Below are positions 1 through 7,759 of a stretch of 15,637 nucleotides of DNA, piece after piece; position 1 is the first letter of the stretch, and each line of letters starts with the position of its first letter. Source of the stretch: an uncultured Clostridia bacterium (GTDB lineage: Bacteria; Bacillota; Clostridia; Lachnospirales; Lachnospiraceae). Location of the stretch: positions 1 through 15,637 of the forward strand of contig CALZBV010000035.1 of the NCBI GenBank assembly GCA_945622055.1. Reading direction: 5' to 3'. The notes beneath the pieces are model-generated. The model did not search any database. It was not told where the DNA came from and saw only the letters and a list, made by a program, of their open reading frames with translations. The position numbers and the translations under genes were made by a program.

Positions 1-429
1 GACGCTGGAAATGCTTCTTGCTTCCGTTGCAATCCGAAGCACCGTTCCATCCTTTAAAAGAACCGCATAATAAAAGGCCCTCATATTTTTCGTATCCGAT
101 TTTCGCACAGACTCTCCACTCCCCGTTTCAAAGGCCTCTTTTACCTCCGGGCGATTCAGGTGGTTCTCCAGGTTGCTTGCATTATTGTCAAACAACACCT
201 CGCCATCTCCGGAAATCAATGTAATACGCAGCTCCTCGTTTTTTTGGATATCCTCCCACTGCATCAGATGCGTCAAATCCACCTCAGCCAGAATCCCCGC
301 CGTCGTGCGAAGGTCCTTTCTGACCTGCTCCTGAAACAGCTCATAATAAACAAAGGTGATGCAGCATGCCGTTGCAAATACCGCAAGAATCGAAATAGCA
401 AGCAGTCTCAGGTTTATCTTTTGTTTCAT
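1..429 (-). CDS. Sensor histidine kinase, PhoR-like (N-terminal 143 residues, runs off the left edge)
   Basis: Reading leftward from the ATG at 429, the frame stays open to the window edge. The visible part has a short basic N-terminus, one hydrophobic segment (about residues 7-28) and then a probably extracytoplasmic sensor region with the stretch RITLISGDGEVLFDN, typical of the sensor domain of PhoR-like kinases. The dimerisation and catalytic domains lie outside the window. Its ATG overlaps the TGA of the response regulator gene (ATGA, 4-bp overlap), so the two are translationally coupled and form a two-component pair. The position behind a Na/Pi cotransporter and a Pho-box promoter makes phosphate sensing the likely role. 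That role is inferred from context. Confidence 0.85.
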   Translation of the reverse strand, partial: MKQKINLRLLAISILAVFATACCITFVYYELFQEQVRKDLRTTAGILAEVDLTHLMQWEDIQKNEELRITLISGDGEVLFDNNASNLENHLNRPEVKEAFETGSGESVRKSDTKNMRAFYYAVLLKDGTVLRIATEARSISSV

Positions 430-1094
430 TCCGCAACGTACCCCACATTTCTTACCGTCCGGATATGCTCCCCTGCTTTCCCAAGCTTTTGGCGTAAGGT
501 TTTGATATGCATATCCACAGTTCTTGATTCTCCCTCAAAATCCGTATTCCAGACATGATCCATAATCTGGTTCCGCGTCAGCACAATCCCCTGATTTACA
601 ATCAGATACCTAAGAAGCTCATGCTCCTTGTAGGTAAGCTCGATCCGCACGCCGTTAACCTCGCATTTGTGGCGTACCTGATCCAGCACAATCGGTCCCA
701 GGTACAGGACCTCTTCCTTTTCATCTTCCGTCCGTCGGAGCAGAGCCTTCACTCTCGTGATCAGCTCCATCACGGAAAATGGCTTTTTCATATAGTCATC
801 TGCACCGTTATCCAGCCCACGAATCAAATCGACCTCTGACGTTTTAGCAGTCACCATGATAATCGGAAGTCTTCTCGTTTCCGGCAGCATCCGAAGCTTC
901 TTTACGATGGTATTGCCGTCCGAGTCGGGAAGCATAATATCTAACAGCAGCAAATCCGGAATTACCGCAGAAAGCTTATCATAAAAGCTTCCGGCGTTTT
1001 CAAAGGCAACCACCTCATACCCGCTGTTTCTTAATGCTATCATCTCGATTTCACGAATACTCTCGTCATCCTCAACCACGTATATCAGTGCCAT
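426..1094 (-). CDS. Response regulator, OmpR/PhoB family
   Basis: A 222-residue two-domain regulator of normal family length. The receiver domain (1-120) carries the acidic pocket EDD (8-10), the phospho-acceptor D52 in LLLLDIMLP, T82 and K104 before P105. Residues 125-222 form a winged-helix DNA-binding domain with the usual ELTYKEHELLRYL and SRTVDMHIKTLRQKLG segments. The ATG directly follows the TAA of the cotransporter gene with no gap; an AGGAG about 8 bases upstream lies inside that gene. The product should bind DNA when phosphorylated by the kinase encoded immediately downstream. Because the operon starts with a phosphate transporter behind TTTACA repeats at about 3.0 kb, a PhoP/PhoB role with autoregulation is the best reading. 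Confidence 0.93.
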   Translation of the reverse strand: MALIYVVEDDESIREIEMIALRNSGYEVVAFENAGSFYDKLSAVIPDLLLLDIMLPDSDGNTIVKKLRMLPETRRLPIIMVTAKTSEVDLIRGLDNGADDYMKKPFSVMELITRVKALLRRTEDEKEEVLYLGPIVLDQVRHKCEVNGVRIELTYKEHELLRYLIVNQGIVLTRNQIMDHVWNTDFEGESRTVDMHIKTLRQKLGKAGEHIRTVRNVGYVAE

Positions 1095-2894
1095 TTACAC
1101 TCCTTCTTTCCTGACAGGGATATAATATACCTTCTGCCATCGTTTTACCTCTTCCGTAAACCATGCAGACTGTTTCATATTAACATCAATATATTCATGC
1201 GTATCAAAAACATCCTCATTTACCTGAATCATACAAACCGCGATGTTGGAGCAGTGGTCGGAAACACGCTCCAGATCTGTAATAATATCCTCCAGGGATA
1301 TTCCCAGCTCAATCGTACAGGCACCGCTCCTGAGACGCCGGATATGGTTCTGCCGGAGTGACACGTTCAGTCCATCAATGACCTCCTCCAGCGGTTCCAC
1401 ACAAATTGCACCGGCAATGTCCTTGCGTATAAAATCCTCTACCGTCATATCAACTATCTCATGAACTGCCCGAATCAGAACTCCGAGCTCCTTCATTGCT
1501 TCTTCAGAGAACTCCTGTTTCCGGGCCTTCTGCTCCGCTATGGAATCCAGAATATTGACTGCATGGTCCGAAATACGCTCCAGGTCACTCGTACAGTGCA
1601 GCAAAACGGACAACGTCTGTGAATCGGCACGGGAAAGGTCTTTTCCGGAAAGCTTTACCAGATAAGTACCCAGAATATCCTCGTAGGAGTCAATGAGCTG
1701 CTCTTTTTGGACAACCTCAGCTGCACTGGTTTCATTATAGCCCTCTAAAAGCTCCAACGCAAGAAAAATACATTCACGGGTTTCCCTTGCCATTGCAGCT
1801 GCCGCCGTACGGCAAAGCTCCATTGCAAAGCCCGGCTTTCCGAGAAACCGCTCATCCAAGGAAACGAGCTCCGGTGGCAGTTTTCTTTGAGCTGCCTCCT
1901 CTGCGGAGGTTTTGCCGGAATCCTTTACCGTGATTGTCGCGAGTCTTACAAGCCCCTTTGCAAATGGGAACAGTACCACTGCACAGGCAATATTAAACAG
2001 ACTGTGAATCACTGCGATTCCCATGGCACTCGCCTGTTCCTCCAAAAAGGTAAACGGAGCAAATGCATTGATTCCATAAAATACTATCATAAACAGAACC
2101 GTTCCGATTATATTGAAGTACAGATGAATCATGGACGCTCTGCGCGCATTTCTGTTTGCGCCTATCGAAGAAAGAATTGCCGTAATACAGGTTCCTATGT
2201 TTTGTCCCATAATAATCGGAATGGCTGTTTTGTAGCCTACGGCACCGGTCAGACAGAGCGCCTGCAGAATACCCACCGACGCAGAGGAGCTCTGAATGAC
2301 TGCTGTCAGCACCGTTCCTGCAAGCATACCCAGTACCGGATTTGCAAACATTGTCAATATACCGGTAAATTGCTCATTATGAGCAAGAGGTTCCACCGCT
2401 CCGCTCATCGTTTCCATTCCAAACATCAGAATCGAAAATCCAAGGAGAATCGTACCGATGTCCTTTTTCTTATCACTTTTCCCCGCTGTCATCGTAAGAA
2501 TAATTCCTGTCAGCGCAAGCACCGGAGAAAATGAGCTCGGCTTTAACAGCTTTACAAACAGGCTTCCGCCTGAGATTCCGGTCAGAGACAGAAGCCAGGA
2601 CGTAATCGTCGTACCGATGTTCGCACCCATAATGATTCCAACCGCTTGCCCGAGCTGCATGATGCCGGAGTTTACAAACCCAACCACCATAACCGTTGTT
2701 GCAGAGGAGGACTGGATAACTGCCGTTACAATGGCACCCAAAAGTACCGCTCTGATTCTCGTTGAGGTAAGGCGTTCCAGAATGCTCTCCATTTTACCGC
2801 CGGACAATTTTGACAGGCTGTCTCCCATTACATTCATTCCATACAAAAAGAGAGCCAATCCGCCAATTCCGGTCAGAATTTCAAAAATATCCAT
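1095..2894 (-). CDS. Na/Pi cotransporter family protein with C-terminal PhoU-like domain
   Basis: A 599-residue integral membrane protein of the PNaS (NptA) family, predicted to bring in phosphate with sodium. Both family repeats are visible: QSSSATT at 61-67 with MGANIGTT at 89-96, and QSSSAS at 201-206 with MGQNIGTC at 229-236. Roughly residues 1-310 are membrane helices; residues about 350-570 are helical and PhoU-like (for example LHCTSDLERISDHAVNI and DLERVSDHCSNI). The start ATG at 2894 has AGGAG 10 bases upstream. It is the first gene of a three-gene operon with the response regulator and kinase, and its promoter carries Pho-type boxes, so induction by phosphate starvation is expected. 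PhoU-fused members may also take part in signalling; that is inference here. Confidence 0.94.
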   Translation of the reverse strand: MDIFEILTGIGGLALFLYGMNVMGDSLSKLSGGKMESILERLTSTRIRAVLLGAIVTAVIQSSSATTVMVVGFVNSGIMQLGQAVGIIMGANIGTTITSWLLSLTGISGGSLFVKLLKPSSFSPVLALTGIILTMTAGKSDKKKDIGTILLGFSILMFGMETMSGAVEPLAHNEQFTGILTMFANPVLGMLAGTVLTAVIQSSSASVGILQALCLTGAVGYKTAIPIIMGQNIGTCITAILSSIGANRNARRASMIHLYFNIIGTVLFMIVFYGINAFAPFTFLEEQASAMGIAVIHSLFNIACAVVLFPFAKGLVRLATITVKDSGKTSAEEAAQRKLPPELVSLDERFLGKPGFAMELCRTAAAAMARETRECIFLALELLEGYNETSAAEVVQKEQLIDSYEDILGTYLVKLSGKDLSRADSQTLSVLLHCTSDLERISDHAVNILDSIAEQKARKQEFSEEAMKELGVLIRAVHEIVDMTVEDFIRKDIAGAICVEPLEEVIDGLNVSLRQNHIRRLRSGACTIELGISLEDIITDLERVSDHCSNIAVCMIQVNEDVFDTHEYIDVNMKQSAWFTEEVKRWQKVYYIPVRKEGV

Positions 2895-2921
2895 AGCTAT
2901 GTTCTCCTGTTTTCTTTTTCA

Positions 2922-2936
2922 GGGCAAACTTTGCCC
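2922..2936 (-). other. Perfect 7-bp-arm hairpin in the leader of the cotransporter mRNA
   Basis: GGGCAAA and TTTGCCC are separated by a single base, about 28 bases upstream of the cotransporter start and close to the predicted 5' end of the message. No T-run follows on either strand, so it is not a classical terminator. It could stabilise the 5' end or be incidental. Confidence 0.4.
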
Positions 2937-2946
2937 CTTACCTCAG

Positions 2947-3001
2947 AGTATAACCATGCTATGTAAAATTCATCGGCAGTATTATGTAAAATCTATGTAA
3001 A
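2947..3001 (-). promoter_or_regulatory. Pho-type promoter of the cotransporter/two-component operon
   Basis: Read leftward, TTTACA boxes occur at 3001-2996, 2990-2985 and 2967-2962, followed 9 bases later by the -10 hexamer TATACT at 2952-2947. The first two boxes are 11 bp apart, the spacing known for PhoP-binding repeats in Bacillus. The third is 23 bp further on, room for one degenerate repeat between. No good -35 is present, as is usual for activator-dependent Pho promoters. The predicted start of transcription is near 2940. Confidence 0.72.
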
Positions 3002-3056
3002 TTTACGGCTATTTTACATGACCACGCATATAAATTTTACATCTGCCGTTTACAAT
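3002..3056 (+). promoter_or_regulatory. Mirror-image Pho-type promoter of the small membrane protein gene
   Basis: Read rightward, TTTACG at 3002-3007 and TTTACA at 3013-3018 and 3036-3041 are followed 9 bases later by the -10 hexamer TACAAT at 3051-3056. Box offsets from the centre at 3001/3002 (0, 11 and 34 bp) and the 9-bp box-to--10 gap are exactly the same as in the leftward promoter. A further TTTACA at 3049-3054 overlaps the -10. The transcript would have a leader of only about 17 bases before the 3080 start. Confidence 0.65.
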
Positions 3057-3079
3057 GAAAAAAACAAAGGAGGTGTGCT

Positions 3080-3313
3080 ATGAAAACAATATGGAATTAT
3101 TTGAATAAACGAAATCTGTCTACCCGGCAAAAGACACGCATTTTTCTTCTGTGCACAACACTGTTCTTCTCTCTGACGGGTCTTCTGGTGTGGTTTTTCC
3201 TGCATTTTTTTGTCCTGGCTGCGCTTTCCTGGGCGGTTTGCTTTATGGGGTATCCGGGCCTGTTTTTGGGGCTTTGGGGCGGTATTTTGTTTCTATACCG
3301 GCAGGAGCTTTAG
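3080..3313 (+). CDS. Small two-helix membrane protein, function unknown
   Basis: I do not recognise this 77-residue protein. It begins with a positively charged segment (residues 1-21, rich in K and R), followed by a hydrophobic span (about 22-47) and a second one (about 49-72), ending in YRQEL. This suggests two membrane helices with the basic N-terminus inside. A near-perfect ribosome binding site (AAAGGAGG, 3066-3073) precedes the ATG at good spacing, and a Pho-type promoter lies directly upstream, so it is very likely a real gene. It is transcribed divergently from the phosphate operon and probably co-induced with it. A role in modulating the transporter or kinase is possible but only inference. 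The next gene (LysR) ends convergently 77 bases away, with no clear terminator between them. Confidence 0.72.
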   Translation: MKTIWNYLNKRNLSTRQKTRIFLLCTTLFFSLTGLLVWFFLHFFVLAALSWAVCFMGYPGLFLGLWGGILFLYRQEL

Positions 3314-3389
3314 GACGACCAAAGATGCCTCACAGCCTGCCGTCTTTCATTGTCCGGGAATACATCCCTTTCCTTTTCTTCAGCTTCCG

Positions 3390-4244
3390 TCAGCGAAATG
3401 TTTCAAAAAATTCAACCGCCTGTTCAGAATACGGCGTATCCAGAAAAACATAATGAAACTCAGGCGTGATTTCCCAGCCTGCCACTTTAAACTCCGAAAG
3501 TGCAGCATTATTTTCCCCGACCGAACGAAAAGAAAAAGTAATTCCGCTGCATTTTTCCAACAGCCTTGTCATCAGTCCAAAGCTGTTCATCGTCGTAATC
3601 CGTTCAAATTCCGCAAAGGAATAGTTGTTTGCCAAAAGTAGCCCTGCAAGAATATTTCTCGTTCCGCTCCCTTCCTCACGTAACAACAGATTCTCCTTCC
3701 AGAGCAGTCCGGGTGCCACCGTCTTTTCTGCAAACGGGTGATTTTTTCCGCATAAACCTACAAAAGCCTCCTGTTTATACAGACGTGACCGGTAGCGCGT
3801 CCGGTCAAACACCCCCTCAATCAGCGCAAAATCCAGCTCTCCACGTGACAGCGCGGAAAGCAGACGCTCGGTATTATCTACATTGACAGAAATATGATTG
3901 GACGGAACCCGCAAGTACTTCGAAATGTGCCCCGCAATAACATATTCTCCAATCGTTTTCGTTGCTCCGATTGCAAGCCTGCAACCTTCCTGCCTTGTCA
4001 GCCTGCCCTTTAACTGCTTCTCCTGATAAACTATATTTTCTGAATACTGCTTTAAAATCTGCGCCTCCTCCGTCATGTGCAGACTCTTTCCGTCATACAA
4101 AAACAAACGGCAGCCGTAAAACTTCTCCAGATACTTGATATGCTGTGTTACTGCAGGCTGCGTCATATTCAGAAGCTCTGCCGTCTTCCGGTAATTCATT
4201 ACGCGGCAAAGTGTCAGAAACGTTTCAATTCTTGTATCAATCAT
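3390..4244 (-). CDS. LysR-family transcriptional regulator
   Basis: A 284-residue regulator of slightly short family length. Residues 1-60 form the winged helix-turn-helix (MNYRKTAELLNMTQPAVTQHIKYLEKFYG), and residues about 88-284 form the periplasmic-binding-protein-like effector domain. AGGTAG lies 7 bases upstream of the ATG at 4244. It is divergent from the YeiH-type gene, with overlapping promoters and a shared dyad, the standard LysR layout. It most likely controls yeiH and itself. The enterobacterial counterpart YeiE, which also neighbours yeiH, is linked to sulfite control; whether the ligand is the same here cannot be told from sequence. Confidence 0.9.
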   Translation of the reverse strand: MIDTRIETFLTLCRVMNYRKTAELLNMTQPAVTQHIKYLEKFYGCRLFLYDGKSLHMTEEAQILKQYSENIVYQEKQLKGRLTRQEGCRLAIGATKTIGEYVIAGHISKYLRVPSNHISVNVDNTERLLSALSRGELDFALIEGVFDRTRYRSRLYKQEAFVGLCGKNHPFAEKTVAPGLLWKENLLLREEGSGTRNILAGLLLANNYSFAEFERITTMNSFGLMTRLLEKCSGITFSFRSVGENNAALSEFKVAGWEITPEFHYVFLDTPYSEQAVEFFETFR

Positions 4245-4276
4245 TGCGCTACCTCATAAGAAAAATTTATCGAGCA

Positions 4277-4304
4277 ATATTAAATGATAATTTGATTTTA
4301 TCAA
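4277..4304 (-). promoter_or_regulatory. Promoter of the LysR gene
   Basis: TTGATA (4304-4299) and TAATAT (4282-4277) are separated by 16 bp on the minus strand. The -35 falls inside the dyad shared with the yeiH promoter, which allows autoregulation. Confidence 0.55.
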
Positions 4305-4305
4305 A
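4285..4305. promoter_or_regulatory. Candidate LysR operator dyad
   Basis: TGATAA and TTATCA are separated by 7 bases (4285-4303), and a nested dyad TTTGAT-N3-ATCAAA lies at 4291-4305. It overlaps both the -35 of yeiH and the -35 of the LysR gene. That it binds the LysR protein is inferred from position. Confidence 0.45.
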
Positions 4306-4320
4306 ATCCTGTGGTAAAAT
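4292..4320 (+). promoter_or_regulatory. Promoter of the yeiH-type gene
   Basis: TTGATT (4292-4297) and TAAAAT (4315-4320) are separated by exactly 17 bp, with a TGG extended -10. This gives a leader of about 80 bases before the start codon at 4408. Confidence 0.65.
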
Positions 4321-4407
4321 CAACCCGGATGACAAAGAAACGGAGTTTTGAACACTATTTCCGTATGTCAGCAAACTTTACCGCACGAAAAAGAAAGGAA
4401 ACAAATT

Positions 4408-5439
4408 ATGGAAGCATTAATAAAAGCAGGAAATCTGGTGCCGGGCTTCGTCCTTGCCCTTCTGATCGCAGCACTGGCAAAATTCTTGGAAAGCCTTCTG
4501 CCGATTCATCTGATTGGTGCATCGGTTATCGCACTTTTTATCGGAATGATAATCAACTATTTCAAAAAACCGGGCAAGGTGTTTACAACCGGTCTGAAAT
4601 TTACTTCCAAAAAGATTTTAAAGTTTGCTATTATTTTGCTCGGTGCCAGCCTTAATATGAGCATAATCTTAAAGGTCGGCAGAATGTCCCTTTGTGTAAT
4701 GGTATTTACCTTACTGACCTGCTTCGGTCTCGGTCACTTTATCGGAAAAGCATTAAAGATTAACTGGAAGCTTTCCAACCTGATTTCCGCAGGCACCGGT
4801 ATCTGCGGAGGTTCCGCAATCGCAGCAATTGCCCCGGTTATCGATGCAGATGACAGCGATATTGCTTATGCAATGTCTGCCACGTTTCTGTTTGATATGG
4901 CCATGATTGTTCTCTTCCCGATTATGGGGCGTGCAATGGGACTTACGGATATGGCCTACGGTCTATGGTCCGGTACCGCAGTCAATGACACCTCCAGCGT
5001 TGTCGCTGCAGGCTACGCTTTTTCAGAGAAAGCCGGGGACTTCGCAACCATGGTAAAGCTGACCCGTACACTTTCCATTATCCCGACCGTGATTACCTTT
5101 GCTTTGATTTCCGCACACTTAAAGAAAAAGGAGGCCGCAGCATCCGGTGCAACCGTGAAAGCAAAGTTCAACCTCACGAAAATCATTCCGTGGTTCATTC
5201 TCGGATTCCTTGTACTGGCAGCCTTAAACAGCTTCGGCGTGATTCCGGAGGCCGTATCCGCGACCTTAAAGAACGTCAGCAAATTCCTTATGATTGCAGC
5301 TCTTGCAGCAATTGGTCTGAACACAAGCTTTCGAGACATGAAAAAATCCGGTATTGCCCCAATGGTGCATGGATTTATCATTTCCGCTCTCGTCGTTATT
5401 GTTGCAATTACAGTTGAATATTTCATGGGAATTGTATAA
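4408..5439 (+). CDS. yeiH: YeiH/UPF0324 family membrane protein (putative sulfate exporter family)
   Basis: A 343-residue polytopic membrane protein of the conserved family PF03601, with about ten hydrophobic segments throughout. Family landmarks are the glycine/alanine-rich GTGICGGSAIAAIAPVI, the polar stretch GTAVNDTSSVVAAG and the SEKAGDFATMVKLTR segment. The frame is open 20 codons further upstream, but the ATG at 4408 is preferred because AAGGAA lies 7 bases before it and the family begins with such a short hydrophilic stretch. The name 'sulfate exporter' is an old prediction; transport of sulfite or another small anion is equally possible. The divergent LysR gene is the likely regulator. 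It ends just before a bidirectional terminator. Confidence 0.9.
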   Translation: MEALIKAGNLVPGFVLALLIAALAKFLESLLPIHLIGASVIALFIGMIINYFKKPGKVFTTGLKFTSKKILKFAIILLGASLNMSIILKVGRMSLCVMVFTLLTCFGLGHFIGKALKINWKLSNLISAGTGICGGSAIAAIAPVIDADDSDIAYAMSATFLFDMAMIVLFPIMGRAMGLTDMAYGLWSGTAVNDTSSVVAAGYAFSEKAGDFATMVKLTRTLSIIPTVITFALISAHLKKKEAAASGATVKAKFNLTKIIPWFILGFLVLAALNSFGVIPEAVSATLKNVSKFLMIAALAAIGLNTSFRDMKKSGIAPMVHGFIISALVVIVAITVEYFMGIV

Positions 5440-5455
5440 AGCACGACACACACCC

Positions 5456-5499
5456 AAAAGGGAGAACCTCCCCGGATATCCGGTAAGGTTCTCCCTTTT
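5456..5499. terminator. Strong bidirectional Rho-independent terminator
   Basis: A perfect 14-bp stem (AAAAGGGAGAACCT at 5456-5469, complement at 5486-5499) ends in an A-run on the left and a T-run on the right. Its loop holds another palindrome, CCGGATATCCGG (5472-5483). It sits between the convergent genes yeiH and argC and should stop transcription from both sides. Confidence 0.93.
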
Positions 5500-5502
5500 C
5501 CG

Positions 5503-6450
5503 TTACAGATTCAGTCCCTTTGCCTCGTCCACGCCAAGGTGTACATTCAGGCACTGAATGGCCGCACCCGATGCACCCTTTCCGAGATTATCAAACTGTG
5601 CCGCAACAACGATACGTTCCTCATTACCGGTTACATAAAGCTTTAGGCCATCCCAGCCGGACAAACCGTTTCCTGCAAGAAAGCCTCCTGCCGCAACCGC
5701 ATCGTCCGGTGCACAAACCTTTATAAACTGCTCTCCCTTGTAATACTCCGCATAGTACGCCAGTAGCGATTCCGGCGTATGCTTCTTTCCAAGCAGCTCC
5801 GTATACAGCGGGAGATTCACTACCATACCGCTGTAATAGTCATCAATAATCGGGGAAAACAGCGGGGTACGGGAAAGTCCCGTAATCGCCTTCATTTCCT
5901 TCAGGTGCTTATGCTGCTGCGTCAGCGCATACACACGGCCGGAGGAAAGCTCTGTCGGACGGTCCTCGCTCTCATATACTGCGATTGTCTTCTTTCCTGC
6001 CCCGCTGTAGCCGGACAATGCAAAGCTGCTTACCGGATAATCCTTCGGCAGAATACCGCCCTTCACCAGCGGATATACCATAGAAATAAAGCCTGATGCA
6101 TAGCACCCCGGAACCGCAATACGCTTTCCGTTTCGGATTGCCTCTCTGTGCTCTTTGGAAAGCTCCGGAAATCCATACGCCCAGCCCAGCTCCGTACGGT
6201 GTGCCGTGGAAGCATCAATCACCACTACATTCTCATTTTCCACAAAGGAAACTGCTTCCATCGCCGCAGCGTCCGGCAGACAAAGAAATGTCACATCCGA
6301 CGCATTGATCATCTTCTTTCTCTCCTCCGGGTCCTTACGCAGCTCGGGGTCAATCTTCATCAGTTCAATATCATCACGATTCTGAAAACGTTCAAAAATT
6401 CTGAGTCCCGTTGTTCCTTCGCTTCCGTCAATAAATACCTTTGTTTTCAT
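5503..6450 (-). CDS. argC: N-acetyl-gamma-glutamyl-phosphate reductase (short form)
   Basis: The third enzyme of arginine biosynthesis, which reduces N-acetylglutamyl phosphate with NADPH to the semialdehyde in the cytoplasm. The N-terminal VFIDGSEGTTGLRIFERF is the nucleotide-binding loop; PGCYASG holds the catalytic cysteine (residue 116 from the ATG), and SGYSGAGKK follows. At 315 residues it is the short ArgC type. A TTG at 6453 would extend it by one codon, but the ATG at 6450 is 8 bases from AGGAG and is preferred. It stands alone with its own promoter; no other arg gene is in the window. The strong bidirectional terminator lies directly after its stop. Confidence 0.95.
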   Translation of the reverse strand: MKTKVFIDGSEGTTGLRIFERFQNRDDIELMKIDPELRKDPEERKKMINASDVTFLCLPDAAAMEAVSFVENENVVVIDASTAHRTELGWAYGFPELSKEHREAIRNGKRIAVPGCYASGFISMVYPLVKGGILPKDYPVSSFALSGYSGAGKKTIAVYESEDRPTELSSGRVYALTQQHKHLKEMKAITGLSRTPLFSPIIDDYYSGMVVNLPLYTELLGKKHTPESLLAYYAEYYKGEQFIKVCAPDDAVAAGGFLAGNGLSGWDGLKLYVTGNEERIVVAAQFDNLGKGASGAAIQCLNVHLGVDEAKGLNL

Positions 6451-6479
6451 CAAATGTTCTCCTTTTTGTTGGTTTCCTC

Positions 6480-6508
6480 ATTTTACCCTCGTTTTCCTGA
6501 TTTGTCAA
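6480..6508 (-). promoter_or_regulatory. Promoter of argC
   Basis: Consensus TTGACA (6508-6503) and TAAAAT (6485-6480) with 17-bp spacing, about 30 bases upstream of the start codon. I see no clear ARG box, although an arginine-repressor site cannot be excluded by eye. Confidence 0.8.
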
Positions 6509-6529
6509 CCGCAGGGAATAGAGTCCCTG

Positions 6530-7723
6530 TCACTCCTTATGAGAATGGTCTGCCTTCCAGACTGCGGCTGCCTCTCTTCGTACAATTCTCCCATGTGCAA
6601 AAAAGCCACGCCCCATACGGTAAATGATAAAAAAAGGAATCAGTACCTTTGTCTTATACAGGAACGGATAATTGTCCTTATAGTAGGACATCGGCGGAAA
6701 CAGCCTGCCCAGAAGGTATTTAAATTTCGTTGTCCTTTTGATCGTTGCAGTGTCTCCCTGCATTTTGTGAAGACTATTTCCAATGCTCATTTCCAGAGTA
6801 CCATAGGTTCCGGAATACATGCTGATTGTGAGCATTTCGTACTCCTGCGCAGAAAGCTTTGCAAGTGGCTCCCCTGCTCCGAATACCTTTTGGGATACAC
6901 TGCGGAACGTCCTTTCAAATGCAAGGATTCCAAGCTTTTCCAGTTCTCCCTCTATATAGGCAAAATCGAGTTTTTTTCTGCTCAGGTAAACATAACAGTC
7001 CACAAAGGAGCGGATTCCTGTACCGCCTCCGTCATAATGCTTAAAGGCATGTACAACAAAATAGATGTAAAAATCCTCGTCGGTAAAGAAGCACCTGCCG
7101 CTTCCGTCCTCCGTCAAAAGCCTGGCCTTAACATCATTGTAATACGCAACCCACGCCTCATTATGTGCCTTACCGAACAGTGCGGTGTGCATCTCAAAAT
7201 TATACACCGGAGGCTTTTTGTAGATGTCATGGTTTCCCTGCGCATAAGAGGCTACCTCATAGCCCTCCCCTACAAAGTAATCCTTAACCTGCTTCTGCTT
7301 CGTAGCATCAAATAAAATATCATTATCCGCCATCTGGCGCATTTCCTGCTTTGGATACAAATCCTTTAACATCGAGCCCTTCAGAGGCATATACCAGATG
7401 CCCTGCTCGTCCAGATATGTAAACAGCTTGTTTCTGGCTGCATCCAGCATCATATTCTTGCGCAGCGCCTTATCCCTCGCCTCTTTCCATTTTTGAAACA
7501 GCAGGGCAGCCGATGCATTTTCTGACAAACCGCCAAAATAAGCCTTGTCCATCAGCTCCAGCGCATCATAGGTAATGGCGGCAAGGGTATGGCATTTGGC
7601 ATAACGATAGACCGCTTCCAGGTCCATCTCTGAAACTCTGCTATTATCCGGTGCCTTACCGTGAAGCGCACACGAAACCAGATACAGCATATCTTCTCCG
7701 TTTTTATGGATTTCCTTTTGCAT
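6530..7723 (-). CDS. Nucleotidyltransferase family protein (NTP_transf_5 type)
   Basis: A protein of about 397 residues with the core of the NTP_transf_5 family: YMPLKGSMLKDLYP followed by RQMADNDILF, in which KGS (115-117) and DND (133-135) form the nucleotide/metal site. A GTG at 7735 would add four codons, but the ATG at 7723 has AAGGTG 9 bases upstream and is preferred. Members of this family occur in Firmicute lasso-peptide clusters, where one (from the pseudomycoidin pathway) modifies the peptide; here the PqqD, kinase-like, protease and exporter genes at 11-15.6 kb fit the same kind of pathway. It is separated from them by a broken ATPase gene, an insertion and a protease remnant. Tailoring of a peptide product is inferred from context. 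Confidence 0.82.
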   Translation of the reverse strand: MQKEIHKNGEDMLYLVSCALHGKAPDNSRVSEMDLEAVYRYAKCHTLAAITYDALELMDKAYFGGLSENASAALLFQKWKEARDKALRKNMMLDAARNKLFTYLDEQGIWYMPLKGSMLKDLYPKQEMRQMADNDILFDATKQKQVKDYFVGEGYEVASYAQGNHDIYKKPPVYNFEMHTALFGKAHNEAWVAYYNDVKARLLTEDGSGRCFFTDEDFYIYFVVHAFKHYDGGGTGIRSFVDCYVYLSRKKLDFAYIEGELEKLGILAFERTFRSVSQKVFGAGEPLAKLSAQEYEMLTISMYSGTYGTLEMSIGNSLHKMQGDTATIKRTTKFKYLLGRLFPPMSYYKDNYPFLYKTKVLIPFFIIYRMGRGFFAHGRIVRREAAAVWKADHSHKE

Positions 7724-7759
7724 TAGAAACTTCACCTTCTTCCATGCTTCCTACGAACC

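Noticed and set aside
1887..3000. Rightward open frames of 215 and 180 codons
   Set aside because: They lie antisense to the Na/Pi cotransporter gene and the Pho promoter, lack ribosome binding sites and have no recognisable protein features.
3314..3389. Terminator between the small membrane protein and LysR genes
   Set aside because: Only weak, broken pairing (AAAGA with TCTTT) and no proper T-run.
6512..6529. Hairpin CAGGGA-N6-TCCCTG after the nucleotidyltransferase stop as a terminator
   Set aside because: The stem is only 6 bp and no T-run follows; the argC promoter begins instead. It might slow transcription but I cannot support a terminator.
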